A DNA stretch of 64,000 bases from Odontocerum albicorne (GCA_949825065.1 OX463849.1:35669199-35733198); one strand, 5' to 3'; counted from the first letter of the stretch, positions 45,190 through 56,294 are shown. Numbers and translations are program-made. The notes: generated from the sequence alone by a model not told the origin.

Positions 45190-46030
45190 TTAGTAAATCA
45201 AATATGTCTAGCAAAGGACAACCGAAAAAAATCATGGTCTATAATTTCATCATCCAGACCACATTCGCAGCCGAGATTCTCCACAATACCTATTCTGTAA
45301 ATGTGACTTAGGGAACATTTATAGGAGTAAAAGAACTATTGATTTATTAGATGTATTATATGCTTCCATATAGTAGATCCAATCGACTAAAGGCGCTATT
45401 ACTGATAATAATAATTACTGATTCAAAATCTCTTTACGAAATTTAAAGACACCGCTACATGGTAATAAACCAGTGTTTTTTAATAAACCATCATTATTTC
45501 AATCATATTAAGCACTTATTGAGGTAGGTAAAGGGAACAAATCTCCATTTGTTCAATCCTAGCATTAATTTGTCACGTTTGCTACGTCCATACACCTTGT
45601 TATGACAATCTCCAATTAAAAATGATTTTCATTTCTCCGAAATTTGATTAATTTAGCCGTATCACGTTTTTATGTCTTCCTAAACTTTACTTACTTTTTA
45701 TACTACTCGTATTAATAGTGACCAAATATTTTTAACGCTTCATTATTTACCATAAGGCCCGCATCGTCTCTTGATTCGCATTATTTCTTTAAATCCTTTG
45801 TATTTTTTTTTAATGATTCAGTCTGATATTCACTAAATGTCTCTTTAACACCTTATTTATTGGTTGAAAAAGATTTTCACATGGCAATTTCACATAGATA
45901 TATTTACGTACTTCTTTTTTTTGAGTTATGGGGTTTAGCGAGATGATATGCAGTAGTACCTTGTGGACAGTACTGGCCAGTCTATGGTTGCCTAAAAAAT
46001 ACTCTATCCTAGGTTTGCTGACACGAACTC
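45190..46030. other. spacer, nothing recognised
   Basis: No repeat or coding signal was identified on either strand. Confidence 0.4.
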
Positions 46031-46037
46031 TTCACTT

Positions 46038-46298
46038 TTGGCTTCAAGTAGTTGTGAGTACACCGATAGTGGCCACACTCCAGAAACTGTACGGACCCTC
46101 AGGTTAAGTATGGTGGATGAGCACGGAAACTGGTCACTTATGCATCGGTTCAGCATTAAGGTTACAACAATAAAGGAAAAGAATAACGCTGTAAGAAATA
46201 ATGATAAGTTACTTATGAAATACAAAAAAAGATCATGTGTCATATGGCCTAAGAGTAAAAATCAGTCAGAAAATGAACCTGTCAGGAATCGGACCTGA
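46038..46298 (+). CDS. weak open frame or exon candidate
   Basis: Reads SCEYTDSGHTPETVRTLRLS and MVDEHGNWSLMHRFSIKV before Lys/Asn-rich sequence. A donor-like 'gctgtaaga' at about 46189 separates the two parts. The first 50 residues have a normal amino-acid mix, but no domain is recognised and an acceptor is uncertain. Confidence 0.2.
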   Translation: MASSSCEYTDSGHTPETVRTLRLSMVDEHGNWSLMHRFSIKVTTIKEKNNAVRNNDKLLMKYKKRSCVIWPKSKNQSENEPVRNRT

Positions 46299-46345
46299 AC
46301 GCTCGCTTGCTAAACATGAATGTTAATCATTAGACCACTATTAAA
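46280..46345 (-). mobile_element. tRNA-like sequence
   Basis: Minus strand 'tggtctaatgattaacattc' (A box) and 'caggtccgattcctg' (B box) 30 nt later. Related to 13150-13235. No downstream SINE body recognised. Confidence 0.5.
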
Positions 46346-46435
46346 ATCCTTAATCTATGCAATAATAACCTTTCTTCACTGCGACGAATTAAGTGTACGT
46401 ATAACGAAAAAAAATTAAACAAACTATTTATTTAG

Positions 46436-46690
46436 TTAACACTAAAATCAAGGTTATTGCCAGATGGCAATCGTTTCTAGCCAACAAGATAAAAGTAAAT
46501 GAAGGAAGTTAAATGGTCGCAAAAATATTCAAATTATTACTCACCTTTATAAAATTTATGAACAGTATACATAGTATAAACAAAAGTGAGATTTTATCAA
46601 TTCAAGTAAAATGAAGGGATGATGGAGAAAAAAAGGAAAACCAGGAATTAAACACGTTGCAATACTGACTTGAAACATTCTGCACACGTA
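46436..46690 (-). mobile_element. LINE-J 3' UTR fragment
   Basis: 'ggttattgccagatggcaat', 'agataaaagtaaatgaagga', 'gatgatggagaaa' and 'aaacacgtt' follow the same order as 38326-38674 and 62785-63060. No coding sequence retained. Confidence 0.8.
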
Positions 46691-46847
46691 CTTAATTAAA
46701 CTCTTATAAATAAAGACAGCGACTCTTAAAAACTACCTCGAGATTTTCTTAATTAGGTCTATTTGACTTATAATCCAGTTTCATGGTTTGGTCATAATAA
46801 TCTTGATATTAGTCCAAGCATACTAGTACATCTTCTGGTGTATAGAA

Positions 46848-47067
46848 CAGTGCTATTCAAACTGTTTTGTGGGATTCACCTAAAGACTGGCTTCATTTTT
46901 TAATCGGGTTAGTCATTGAAAAAGTGTAATAAAAAAAGTTTTATTGTATCTAAAGAAACAACTTGTAAATACTAAAATCTTACTACGCTTACGATCTATA
47001 GTACAGTTACAACGGATACCACCCGGTGACTGGCATCGATTCGTGGACCACCATTTGAGAAGCGATG
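46848..47067. mobile_element. hAT-type MITE with 8-bp target-site duplication
   Basis: Left end cagtgctattcaaactg and right end read in reverse catcgcttctcaaatgg form terminal inverted repeats of the ZBED/hAT type. Flanking octamers gtatagaa (46840-46847) and ttatagaa (47068-47075) match at 7 of 8 positions, the 8-bp duplication expected of hAT transposition. The 220-bp element has no coding frame. Confidence 0.75.
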
Positions 47068-47097
47068 TTATAGAAAACTTGTTATTATATTTTTTAT

Positions 47098-47240
47098 AGT
47101 TAAGGCATTAACATTGTGGAGGTTTAAATACATTGTAATTTGTTTTTATCAAACACTGTTTATTCTACTTTATGTAAAAGTGTAACCTTACCGCTTTCAA
47201 GGTTTTCACACCATCATCAGGGGAGCACAAACAAGACTGA
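47098..47240 (-). mobile_element. Penelope-like repeat, copy D
   Basis: Core at 47189-47220 on the minus strand keeps CTGATGA and GAAA but has changed stem II and stem III bases. The flank 'aataaacagtgtttgataaa' and 'acaatgtatttaaacctcc' is the best match to copy A. It begins 30 bp after the hAT MITE. Confidence 0.55.
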
Positions 47241-47244
47241 ATTC

Positions 47245-48045
47245 TATTCGAACTAGTACCGACATACACACTTCTAATGGTAAACATTCGGGTTGGAGAT
47301 TGTGGGTACAGGAAGGCAGGACATAACTTCAACGAACAGCGGCGAGATGAAGGGGCTATATGTGTTTGCCAGATGTTCATACCGATGCACTGACTTGGAT
47401 ATTTCTAGGGCCTCTAATCTGCCCAATTTATTTCCGTTACTACTGATATGTAAGAATTTGACATCATCGATTATTTATGATTTTCACGGAGACAATGATT
47501 AGCCATTTCTGAAATAAATTAGAGGTGTTTTTAATGCAAATATTTGTCTTCTCGAAATCTTATTTTAATGATCTTTTATTCATTATCGTTATCCTGATTA
47601 ATTAATATAAGTGGCACATATGAGCTGCTTATTACAATACAAAACATTCTTTAAAAAAAAATCAATGATGGCAATTAAAAAATATAACTAATTAACTCAT
47701 TTTGGTATTAAGACCTTATTTGTAGTCAAATAGGTGGATCCCATTTATCGATAAGGTGATTTAACAAAAAACCGAGTTCAACAATATGGTATAATATTAT
47801 TCCCTTGAGAGTATAGAAAATAAAACACAAGTTTTATAGCCTTTTCTAAGACTCAAATTGCCTGGTATCGCATTACATGACTAAATTATGTATTAGGGGC
47901 GTACTTTCTTGGATTTGTGGTCCACTTTCTCGTATATCTGTTAACATATGTCTTTGGTATTGATTACCTCAATTTAGGTAGATCGAACCAAGCGACTCGG
48001 TTATTAAAGTATTTTTTGTGAGGCAAGTTTGTTTAGGTAATATGT
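47245..48045. other. spacer, nothing recognised
   Basis: A slightly GC-richer 200 bp at 47290-47410 has short frames on both strands and no identity I can support. Confidence 0.4.
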
Positions 48046-48049
48046 ATTG

Positions 48050-48388
48050 GTGCTCTGAAGTGCTTAATTACCTAAATAAATCGCTTAACTTCTAGTCCTG
48101 GGTATCGAGATCAATTCCCAATGGAAGAAAAAAGAAAATACATAAAATAAAATTATAAAAAGGGTCCCAATCTGGTAAAAGAATTCGTCAGGTAACAAGA
48201 ATCACACACGCTAAACTTATGCGAGTGTTGTTATCAACACGTGCGGTGATGAACCGTGAGTTTTGTGTATACTCCAGTGCTTTTGAATACGACGAGTCGA
48301 TTAAAAAATGGTCGATTATCTAAAAAACGCTTTTCAATATGTCAAATTATTAGTTGTAATAAGTTGGAGGGTTACCATATGAATGAAT
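48050..48388 (+). mobile_element. SINE-B, long copy with tail
   Basis: Decayed head near 48055-48120 (B box 'gagatcaattccc'), then the body 'aaagggtcccaatctgg', 'gtcaggtaacaagaatcaca' and 'gtgatgaaccgtgagtt', and the tail region 'caaattattagttg', ending in 'atgaatgaattaatgaat'. Confidence 0.75.
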
Positions 48389-48411
48389 TAATGAATAGAA
48401 TAATAAATAAT

Positions 48412-49070
48412 TGACAAGTACATACACGCATAACATCTCGCAATTTTCCCTGTTGGGGCAGGCAGAAAGGACAGAAAGCATTTCAACAAATATACGTGTA
48501 TTTCACCTCTTTTACATCTATAGACCTTCTCAAACAACTCCAATGATTTCTCTGACTTCTTACAAATCCTTTTTTTCAAAATATTATTTACTTAATCCAA
48601 CCATTCTTTCCTTGGTCTTCATCTACCACACTTACAATTGCATTGTATATTTGTTTTGTTAGCTTTTCTTCTTTCTGCCTATTCACTATCCTAGTCTTAA
48701 GTTTATTTTCATCCCAATAACTTAATTCCATATTCTCTCATTCTTTACCATCTCCACGTATTCACCTCCGTAGACGCATTTCTGCAGCATATATTTGGCT
48801 TCTTTCAAATTTTTATGACGTACACGTTACACCTTCAGATATCAAAGTTGGTACTAACTTACTCTCATGGTCTATTATCTTAGCAGATTTTGCCACTTTT
48901 CGGTTTGGTATATATGTTTTAGTGCTCCATTGATTTTGTTTCTTATCGCTAAACGCAGTCCGATAGCACTTTTAACTCTTCCATCATATAAGAAAATACT
49001 ACCTAAATAGCAGAATTCCTCAACTTGCAATTATCATTCGTTACTCACTCATATATCGTATTTATTATAT
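48412..49070 (-). mobile_element. LINE-K 3' portion, about 650 bp
   Basis: The minus strand starts inside the reverse-transcriptase C-terminal region (frames around 48900-49060 include a 'E.FCYLG' type segment: 'gaattctgctatttaggtag'). It passes 'gcgtctacggaggtgaatac' and a GRRPRKEWLD-like block and ends in 'cctgccccaacagggaaaat'. Many stops. Confidence 0.7.
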
Positions 49071-49084
49071 CCACGTATATTGAG

Positions 49085-49490
49085 TTAAGAATGCATATGG
49101 AGTGACTGTGTATGACATGACAGAACACGGAATAATTTTTTTTGGGATGAATGTGAATTTAAGGCTGGTGAATTGAACAAGATAAAGCAGAGTACTCTGA
49201 GATGGTTAAGGCACGTGGCACAAACGAATGAAGAAAGTCTAACAACAAATATACAGTGCAAACGTGAGTGTAAGGTATGGAAGAGAAAGACCAAGGAGAG
49301 TATGGTTGGATCAAGTGTACGATATTTTGAAAGAAGGAAATGTAAAAAGTCAGAGGAGTCTTAGGAGCTGTATGGATGTAAACGAAGCGAAATATATATA
49401 TCACGATAGGAAAATCTGGCGCTCTCTCTTTTTTTGTCTACCCTGATATAGAAACGGCGTGATGGTATGTGTGTATGTATATATTGAGAT
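49085..49490 (+). mobile_element. LINE-K 3' portion, convergent neighbour
   Basis: Reads MNVNLRLVN, then LRWLRHVAQTNEESL, then GRERPRRVWLDQVYDILKEG, NVKSQRSLRSCMDVNEAKY and a 3' end 'gaaacggcgtgatggtatgt'. Fewer breaks than most copies. It lies back to back with the minus-strand copy at 48412-49070. Confidence 0.78.
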
Positions 49491-49494
49491 GGAG

Positions 49495-50100
49495 GCTCTG
49501 AATGTAAGATATAAAAATCAAGATGCCAATAATGATAAACATAATTATGTCTCCAAATCACTAGTTTAGATATAATAATTGAAGTAATTTACGAATGAAA
49601 AAACGTGCTTTCGATGCGAAAAAAAAGTTATAATTGCATTATGTTAATGTGACATTAAACACGCGAGAGAGTAATTAAGATAGACATAGAAGAATTTTTA
49701 AATAATTAAAATATTATTGCACAAGATAACCAATATTCCTGTGCAATAAAACAGATGCTGCTAGTAGATGAAACGCTAAGTAATAAAATGTAATGGTTAA
49801 TGCTTATGGTTAAATGCATATTTAAAACGCCGTCTATATTTTTTTGCTTTCATAACCAAATTAAATTCAATATGCCAACTCAGAGGTCTAGCTAGGTTTT
49901 TGGCGCCCTTGGCAAAATCTAAAATTAGTGAATTGTAATTATCTATTTAAAAATAATGAGCAATCGTGTTTAGAATAAAAATGTTTTAAAGTTATTCGAG
50001 AAACATAATTGAGAATTCTCATACCTTTGAAACAATTACACATCTTATTATATTAACAAAATAAAAAACGTGTACATGAAACTAAGAAAAAATATTTTAA
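49495..50100. other. spacer with a SINE-B-type tail
   Basis: 'ccaaatcactagtttagata' and 'ttacgaatgaaa' at 49553-49600 match the SINE-B 3' tail. The remainder is AT-rich without recognisable content. Confidence 0.45.
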
Positions 50101-50104
50101 ATAA

Positions 50105-50835
50105 TATACTCGTACATATCATCACACCTTGTCCCCTGCGGGGGCTAGAGAGAACGGACTCTCAAACTTTTCTACCTAATCACATAAATTTTGTCTTCTC
50201 CACTTTCATACGTCTCGTCAAGCACAATTGTCTATTATTCATACTTCTTACTTTTCCTTCTTTCAAAATCTGGTCTATTTGGTCAAATCACGTTAGTGAA
50301 CTTCACGTGTTCAAACTATCTTAAAGCTCCTTTCTTCATCTGAAGTAAAACATCCATTTTATCCTTACATCAATTTCTGATATCTTCGTATGTTATATTA
50401 ACATTCCCCCTTCATTCATATGTTATATTAACATTCCACCTTCATTCGTATGTTATATTAACATTCCACGTTGCTCCAATTTTTATCTTGTCTTTCTTCT
50501 GTCAAGTCGAAGTTTCACTTCTATACGTTAAGGTGGGTATTAACACACTTTTATGTATCGTAATTTTTGCTACTGTTGATATTTCGTGGTTGTTGTATAT
50601 AACATTAAGTGATTAGTTTATCTTGTTCCCTCTCCCTATCATTCTTTCAACGCCCCTCTCAGCTCGGACATCACACTTTAACAAACTACCCAGATAACAA
50701 AACTCATCAACCTGCTCCAGTTTTTCTGAGTTAAACCATATGCGGTACTCACTTTTTATCACACTTCTTTCTATAACCCATAACCTTTGATTTTGCTATA
50801 TTCATTTTCAAACATTTACTAGACATCTCTAATAT
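50105..50835 (-). mobile_element. LINE-K 3' portion, about 730 bp
   Basis: On the left 'tcatcacaccttgtcccctg' is the complement of the family 3' end. The minus strand then runs back through the C-terminal region to 'ggagcaggttgatgagtttt', 'gttatctgggtag' and 'tggtttaactcagaaaaa', and 'gtttgaaaatgaatatag' near 50820. A 30-bp tandem repeat has arisen inside it (50386-50470). Confidence 0.72.
50386..50470 (+). repeat. 30-bp tandem repeat, about three units
   Basis: 'tgttatattaacattcc' recurs at 50391, 50421 and 50451, exactly 30 bp apart, with a 'ttcattcrta' spacer block. Confidence 0.93.
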
Positions 50836-50839
50836 ATGT

Positions 50840-51660
50840 TAGCTCAATAAAAATATTGTTGCAAAAAATCACAGGTTATACATACCTTTATTAGACAGGA
50901 ACATAAATGGTTACATAAATAAATATGACCGTTCGTAGGGGGATGCGGGACCTATGGCAATAAACATACTCGCGGGGCCTTAATTATCTCAAATGGACAA
51001 AGAACGGGTTTGCACGTGCACAAAGCTGACTTATAAATTTGTCATTGTTTAGTTTATGTATAGTCAAATACTATTGATACAATATAATTATGTATAGATC
51101 GTTTCTTCTTCATTTGTGCTAAGTGGAATTTGTGTGAATTTCAATATTCGGCGATTTTCGATATTGCCAAAGTATTAAAAACTTGAAATTCGGAACTTAA
51201 ACTATGTCGAGGGTGCCGTTAGTGCTCTTGTGTTCTTGACACTCCTGGCGACTGCCCAGATGCCAGCGTCTGGCCACGCTACTGAGTTTACTTGATTATA
51301 AGTTTCACAATTAAAACTAACTCAGTTTTTATTTCTTTGCTCAATTTTCATATATTAGGAAGGTGAATTTGAAAGGAAAGTACACTTTTGAGGAAAATCC
51401 TCAATAACTTCACTTTTTAAAGTTCCTCTCCACTTTGAAAGTTGACGATCATTTCAATTATCTTGACCTTTGAAGAAGCAGCTTTGAATAAATATATGGT
51501 ACTAAAAAGAAGCCATTTTGATAAGCTATACAACGTCTTCTTCTTCTTTGAATTTTCCCCTGCAATATCAGCTGAAGGATTTTATATTTTTCTCCTCATA
51601 TTACATGTCCTGATTAATCTAACGTAATCTTTTTGATGGTGAATAATACTTATGTATCTT
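50840..51660. other. spacer upstream of the 51.7-kb exon candidate
   Basis: No recognised repeat. A 61-codon plus-strand frame at 51442-51627 (MTIISIILTFEEAALNKYMV) ends before the exon candidate and may be intronic. Confidence 0.35.
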
Positions 51661-51676
51661 TATTCGTCTGTTTCAG

Positions 51677-51789
51677 ATGTCATCACAACGAATCCTATTT
51701 CTCCACAGATCAAACCTGAAATTCGGATAGTAAAGAGACACAAGCTACAAGATAATCAGTCCGTTAAACCCCACCCATTTTTCGTATAG
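51677..51789 (+). CDS. candidate terminal coding exon, unknown protein
   Basis: A good acceptor ('ttcgtctgtttcag', ending 51676) is followed by 37 complete codons to TAG at 51787-51789, entered with two bases of a split codon. The peptide includes VITTNPISPQIKPEIRIVKR and ends QSVKPHPFFV: a balanced, charged, proline-containing sequence unlike the Phe/Ile/Tyr-rich chance frames around it. An AATAAA lies 99 nt past the stop (51888-51893). I do not recognise the family, and the upstream exons would be on the plus strand to the left, possibly outside the window. A chance frame after a chance acceptor cannot be excluded. Confidence 0.4.
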
Positions 51790-51887
51790 TTGATTTATAA
51801 ACCGTAATTTTTGTTGTTATATGGTATTTATGTTTTTAAATTTATGTAAGACAGCTTACAAGCTATGGAAAAGAAAAGTTTAAATCG

Positions 51888-51915
51888 AATAAACTCTATT
51901 GTCATGTCCATTAGA
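51888..51915 (+). terminator. candidate polyadenylation signal
   Basis: AATAAA at 51888-51893 followed by T/GT-rich 'ctctattgtcatgtcc'. It is properly placed after the stop of the 51677-51789 exon candidate. Confidence 0.35.
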
Positions 51916-52285
51916 CCAAGAAACCTCAATTAGTTTTTGAGAGTGGTTAGAAAGTTAATTGAGGAGTTCAATCCTCATCAATTCAATCCGAGATATAGAA
52001 GATATAAATAAAGAAAAATTTATTCAACAATGTGATTCCGTGTCCGAGCTCTTAACAAATTAATTCGTGAAGGCGCCACCGAATATAAATATAATTCACG
52101 ATTACATAAATAATTGTCCGATACATTAAACATAAGATCGTCAATCAACAAACGGTTTATATTTTTCCTTTAAGCAATGTTCTGGAACTTCAGTTATAGA
52201 AATAAAATAAAACATTCATAAACCTGAGATTGCCAGACCACTTCTGAAGAGCTTTATCCTTCCGGAGGATTTTTTTTTAAGCTCA
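51916..52285. other. spacer, nothing recognised
   Basis: AT-rich, without repeat or coding signal. Confidence 0.4.
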
Positions 52286-52289
52286 TAAG

Positions 52290-52420
52290 TCACTCGCCGC
52301 CTCGTACTAGACTCAATCCCTACCAGCCTCCTAAGATTCAGCCTCATTTTATCTAAAAGCCTCTTTTTCAGTCTGCCAACTGGTCGTCTTCTGTATTGTT
52401 AGATTGGCATAATTACCTTT
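52290..52420 (-). mobile_element. LINE pol C-terminal tail fragment
   Basis: Minus strand reads RRRPVGRLKKRLLDKMRLNL, RRLVGIESSTRRRVTYEL, the Arg-rich 'RPxGRPKKRWxD' tail typical of insect LINE pol proteins. It is richer in GC than its surroundings. No tail or boundary can be seen. Confidence 0.55.
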
Positions 52421-52469
52421 TTTGACTGAATCAACTGATACCTACTTATATGGCTTATTCATTCCAAGC

Positions 52470-53395
52470 TTTGTGATGTTATGTTATTGGGAATTTTAGA
52501 CTTTCTCGTAAATTATTTCCTTCTTTCCAATGGTCTGTTTTGGGTCAAGAAGTATTAAATGAAATATTAATTAATAAAACTACCTCGAAAATGAGACTCG
52601 ACAGGTACAGAATCTCAAACACCAGTTTGATTTGTCTTATCTCGTTTACAGGTTATTTTCGTTTGAAGATATTTTTATATTATTAGAAATTTCTTCACTC
52701 AAAATGTTGAAATTTAAATTTAAGTTATAAACATTAGAACAAAAGGGTGCCATTTATTATCTCATCAAGTAAAAGTTCATAAATTCTATGTTTCAACTTA
52801 GAATACTACAAGAGTCTATACAGAGTCACAACAATGTCTCAGGTGTCGTTAATCCGTGTGAAAACATTCTTGGTGATATAATACACATAATAACAATTAC
52901 AATAGTAACAAAACAAGCGCATTATCTTTGTCTAATTATGCCCCCGCTCTTACTTTACGTTCAAGATGTTTTTTCACATCATCAATTTATATAACACTGA
53001 CAGCTCTGACGGCCGTAATACGTATTTTATTATATTTGTTCAGATAGATATTTCTTAGTTTCATAATACAACTTGAAAGTAAAGCGGTTTGTAAAATAAT
53101 GATCCAACTATCAAACAAAAGATGACTAAAGAATCACATCGCTGATACTGTTTTGCCATAACCCAGGGAAAGTATCCCAATAGAGTATCCAGAAAGGTAA
53201 CTCGAAAAATGGAAGCGAAAGGAACTATTTCAAGGTCCGAATTCGTAGTTCGGCTTGAATACTTAACACTTATTTCTTATCTTAAAATTTCATGATTTTC
53301 ATTCAGATGTGGACTTCGTACACTTTAAATTTCAAAGCGAGATAGTGAAACCACTTGCCTTCCTTGATTTAGGTAACTACGACAAGTTTGTTCGT
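52470..53395. other. spacer, nothing recognised
   Basis: Short frames only (for example 52788-52994), with no known motif. Confidence 0.4.
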
Positions 53396-53398
53396 AAT

Positions 53399-53614
53399 TT
53401 AACTTTCCATACCAATTTTTTCAGAAATAAAAATAAACAATATAACCAGATCCGATAGGGCTAAGCAGCTTATTCTAATACAGGGTCTTCTCTGTAGTAA
53501 ATTGGGTTTCACGACAGTTTGCACTGCTGGTCTAGGATGGCCATATCTTAATTTATTTTCTAATATATTATTATATATTTTTAAATATTGTCTATCTAAT
53601 ACTTTATATTCCAA
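53399..53614 (-). other. open frame, unrecognised, possibly repeat-derived
   Basis: A 71-codon minus-strand frame containing RYGHPRPAVQTVVKPNLLQR and RPCIRISCLALSDLV. The middle is less AT-rich than its flanks. It lies 300 bp beyond the donor of the exon at 53920-54030 on the same strand, but no clear acceptor joins them. Could be an old repeat. Confidence 0.2.
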
Positions 53615-53919
53615 TAAAATACTTACTTACCATAATAATAATATAATATCAGATAGATGTATGTACATTATGACAATAATGAAATCAATGGTCAATATAA
53701 AATCAAATTATTTATTCAATAGGCAAATAAAACACCATTAACACCAATAAATACTATGACCAATTAAACATTACTTATCTAGGTACATATTGTAAAAATA
53801 AATGAATGATCCTAACACTGATTCAAAAAAATAATACCCTAACACTGATGTAAATTTTTTTAACTACTCCTAAGTTGATTCACTGAATAATAAATAAAAA
53901 TCAAGAATATGATATGTAC

Positions 53920-54030
53920 CTCCTCACAAGTGTCCCGTAATGTCTTGATGTAATTATCAACATTCAAAGCCACTTCTTTAGTCTGTTCACACAATGCTCT
54001 TCCTTTTCCTAACTTCGTAACTCCAGACAT
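53920..54030 (-). CDS. candidate first coding exon, possibly of a transposase-derived DNA-binding protein
   Basis: Minus strand ATG at 54030 opens exactly 37 codons: MSGVTKLGKGRALCEQTKEV, then ALNVDNYIKTLRDTCEE. It meets a donor, GAGGAG|gtacat, at 53919-53918 in phase 0. The frame could also start 8 codons earlier (54054). The composition is strikingly unlike local chance frames. Short N-termini of this kind (a basic start, then '..TKEVALNVxxY') occur before helix-turn-helix regions in IS630/Tc1-type proteins widespread in insects. That link is from memory of the pattern, so the family is an inference. Downstream exons to the left were not identified. A duplicated CCAAT-containing block lies directly upstream. 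Confidence 0.45.
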
Positions 54031-54060
54031 TATGGTCACCGTATTTTTTGTCAAATAAAC

Positions 54061-54137
54061 GGATCACGTCAACCAATCACGGCAAAGTTGAATGTCAGTT
54101 GAATACTAACGGATTACATCAACCAATCTCGGCAAAG
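54061..54137 (-). promoter_or_regulatory. duplicated 27-bp CCAAT-containing promoter-like block
   Basis: 'ggatcacgtcaaccaatcac' plus 'ggcaaag' at 54061-54087 is repeated at 54111-54137 with three substitutions, 50 bp apart. Each unit holds an inverted CCAAT box (ATTGG on the minus strand), placed about 40-110 nt upstream of the MSGV start codon, where CCAAT boxes usually act. Confidence 0.45.
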
Positions 54138-54374
54138 ATACTTACTAATACATTGACACGTTTTGTATATTACGCACTAAGCTTTTCAATGTGTTAAAAA
54201 GTGCAAACTCTCATGAAACCCACTCTAAGAATTTTAATATCGAATTATGTATGCGAATTATGCGTTGAAAACTTTGGGAGATTCACGATATAACAGATGA
54301 TGGGAGGATGTGGTGGATGAGCCTAGATTGTACCAGCGACATGTGCCATACCTACGTTACATACATATATAATA

Positions 54375-54795
54375 AACAGCACGTAATTTTCACGTTGGGG
54401 TGGGAAAAGAGGATAGATTATCAATTTTTTTCAACACAACATACTTTTTATCGCCTCCCCGCATCCATACATTTCCTTATGTTTCTCTTATTCATTTAAT
54501 TACTTAGTCAAATTATACTTTATCTTAGCCCACTACCACGACTTCCATTTATGCTTGCATAATACATTTGTCAAGTCGGTATTTCGTCACTCATTCGTCC
54601 AACATGTCCAAACCAACTGAAGGTGCTCTTTTTCACCCTACTCAACACATCAGTTTTCAACTCAAATTCTTCTTTAAATTCTTTTTCTGCCATACATCGA
54701 CAATAGCTCATATTCATTCTTACATTTTTACTCCCCATACATCAATATGCCGCGCAGATGGTTCAGTATTGACTTATGTTAATTAGTTTTGGATA
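54375..54795 (-). mobile_element. LINE-K 3' portion
   Basis: On the left 'attttcacgttggggtggga' is the complement of the family 3' end. At 54600-54650 the minus strand has 'GKKSTFSWFGHVGRMS'-type sequence (FGHV region) and 'gttgagtagggtgaaaaaga', also found at 41535 in the opposite orientation. Confidence 0.68.
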
Positions 54796-54799
54796 AGTT

Positions 54800-55475
54800 G
54801 GTAGGAGTATATACCACTTTCAAGGGTTGTTTTATCTTTAGACCAAATACAAATGTATATCTCTTAAAGAGCATAAATCAATTTGTTTTGTTCAATTAAG
54901 GTTACCTGAAATAAAACAATTTGTATAGAAAAGTCACTTTTATCTCAGGTCAATCTCATAAGAACAATGCATGTACATTTCTTAATGATACGAAAACAAT
55001 ATAAAAGACTGATCATTATCAGGAGTTTCTATTTAAAATAATCTTACTTCTCTGATCTCACATGTGATGGTGATGTAGATTCATGATTAATCTGGAATTT
55101 CAAAGTATGTTACTTCTGATGGAATGCTTTGAGTTAGCCAATTTCCTGACAGCTAGTGTTATAGGTTAACATATCCCAGAAGAAATCACGTTGTTTTGAT
55201 TAATAATACAATACCATATTGTTAGCATTTAATGGAAAACTTTCAAATACTTTTAAAGGGATTATTGGGCACTATCGAAAATTGAACTATTAATCCCTGG
55301 CTCGCAATATTATCTACTAAATAGATTAATAGAACACTAGTAAATAGATACCAGTATTCGTGTTAGAACTATGATCAACTTTTAAGGCACTGAAATGGAG
55401 TGATAAGAACATAATAAATGTGGTAGAAAAGCGTGTCTTGCGCAAAATATAAAATTTTTTGATTGAGTAAGAAAT
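54800..55475. other. spacer, nothing recognised
   Basis: No feature could be supported on either strand. Confidence 0.4.
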
Positions 55476-55477
55476 AT

Positions 55478-55815
55478 TCGAATGAAATATAACTGTTTGT
55501 TGGAGTTGGATGTTATAAATATACTTAAAAGAAGAACCTTTAGGTGGTTTGGCCACATTGAGAGAACGAGTTGAGAAAGACGCAAGAAACAAGTAGGATA
55601 TAATGTCTAAAATGAATGGAGAGCGAGAAAGAGGTAGACCGGATGGAAGGATAGTTGGAATTTTTTTGACTAAGGGAATGGTAATAAGTATGAGAAATCG
55701 GAGAGAGTGTTGACGAGATGTATGGATATGAACAAAGCGAGAGCTGTATGATAGAAAGGTGTGGAGATATGTTCTAAGTTTTAAGGCTCCATGACAAACG
55801 GGTGCATGATATAAC
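55478..55815 (+). mobile_element. LINE-K 3' portion
   Basis: Reads LLELDVINILKRRTFRWFGH, then a basic ERERGRPDGRIVG segment, then RCMDMNKARAV, the same order as in other copies, but the 3' end is worn ('ggctccatgacaaacgggtg'). Confidence 0.68.
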
Positions 55816-56045
55816 AAAAATTTCCACTTTATATAACAATAACTGCTGAATTCTTGGAACCTATAACGTATGAATTATATTATACTCATGTATCCTTTTG
55901 TTTCTTTGTATTTAGATAATTTTGTTTTCATATGTGTACCTTTATGTTTCTTAGTAAATATAATTACGGGGCTCAAATTACAACATTCGTTGTTAAATTC
56001 ATACGATGACCTGCGTTAAGTAAGAGTTGTAAATTTCACATAGGC

Positions 56046-56290
56046 GATTTTCCAATGGTACAAGGGTCCCAGTATGGTAAAATAATTCTTTGTAATTGAA
56101 ATATTGTTGCATCTTCCGGGTAATATTGCAAAAAAAAAACGCTACGATAAATCGCAAGTAGCTTGCATTCTCAAGTAATTCTTAGCTCAAAGGTTCGATG
56201 AATGTGGCTAAAAGTAATGTTGTTTCCCAGCCACACTATATGTTAATATGTACCAATCACCATTTGAAATATGAAGGGTACCAAAATAAT
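56046..56290 (+). mobile_element. SINE-B, headless
   Basis: Starts at 'acaagggtcccagtatggta', continues with 'gggtaatattgcaaaaaa' and 'gataaatcgcaagtagcttg', and ends near 'caatcaccatttgaaatatg'. The tRNA head is absent. Confidence 0.7.
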
Positions 56291-56294
56291 ACAT

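Noticed and set aside
55326..55817. 163-codon minus-strand frame
   Set aside because: It is antisense to the LINE-K fragment at 55478-55815; the sense strand carries the recognisable pol motifs.
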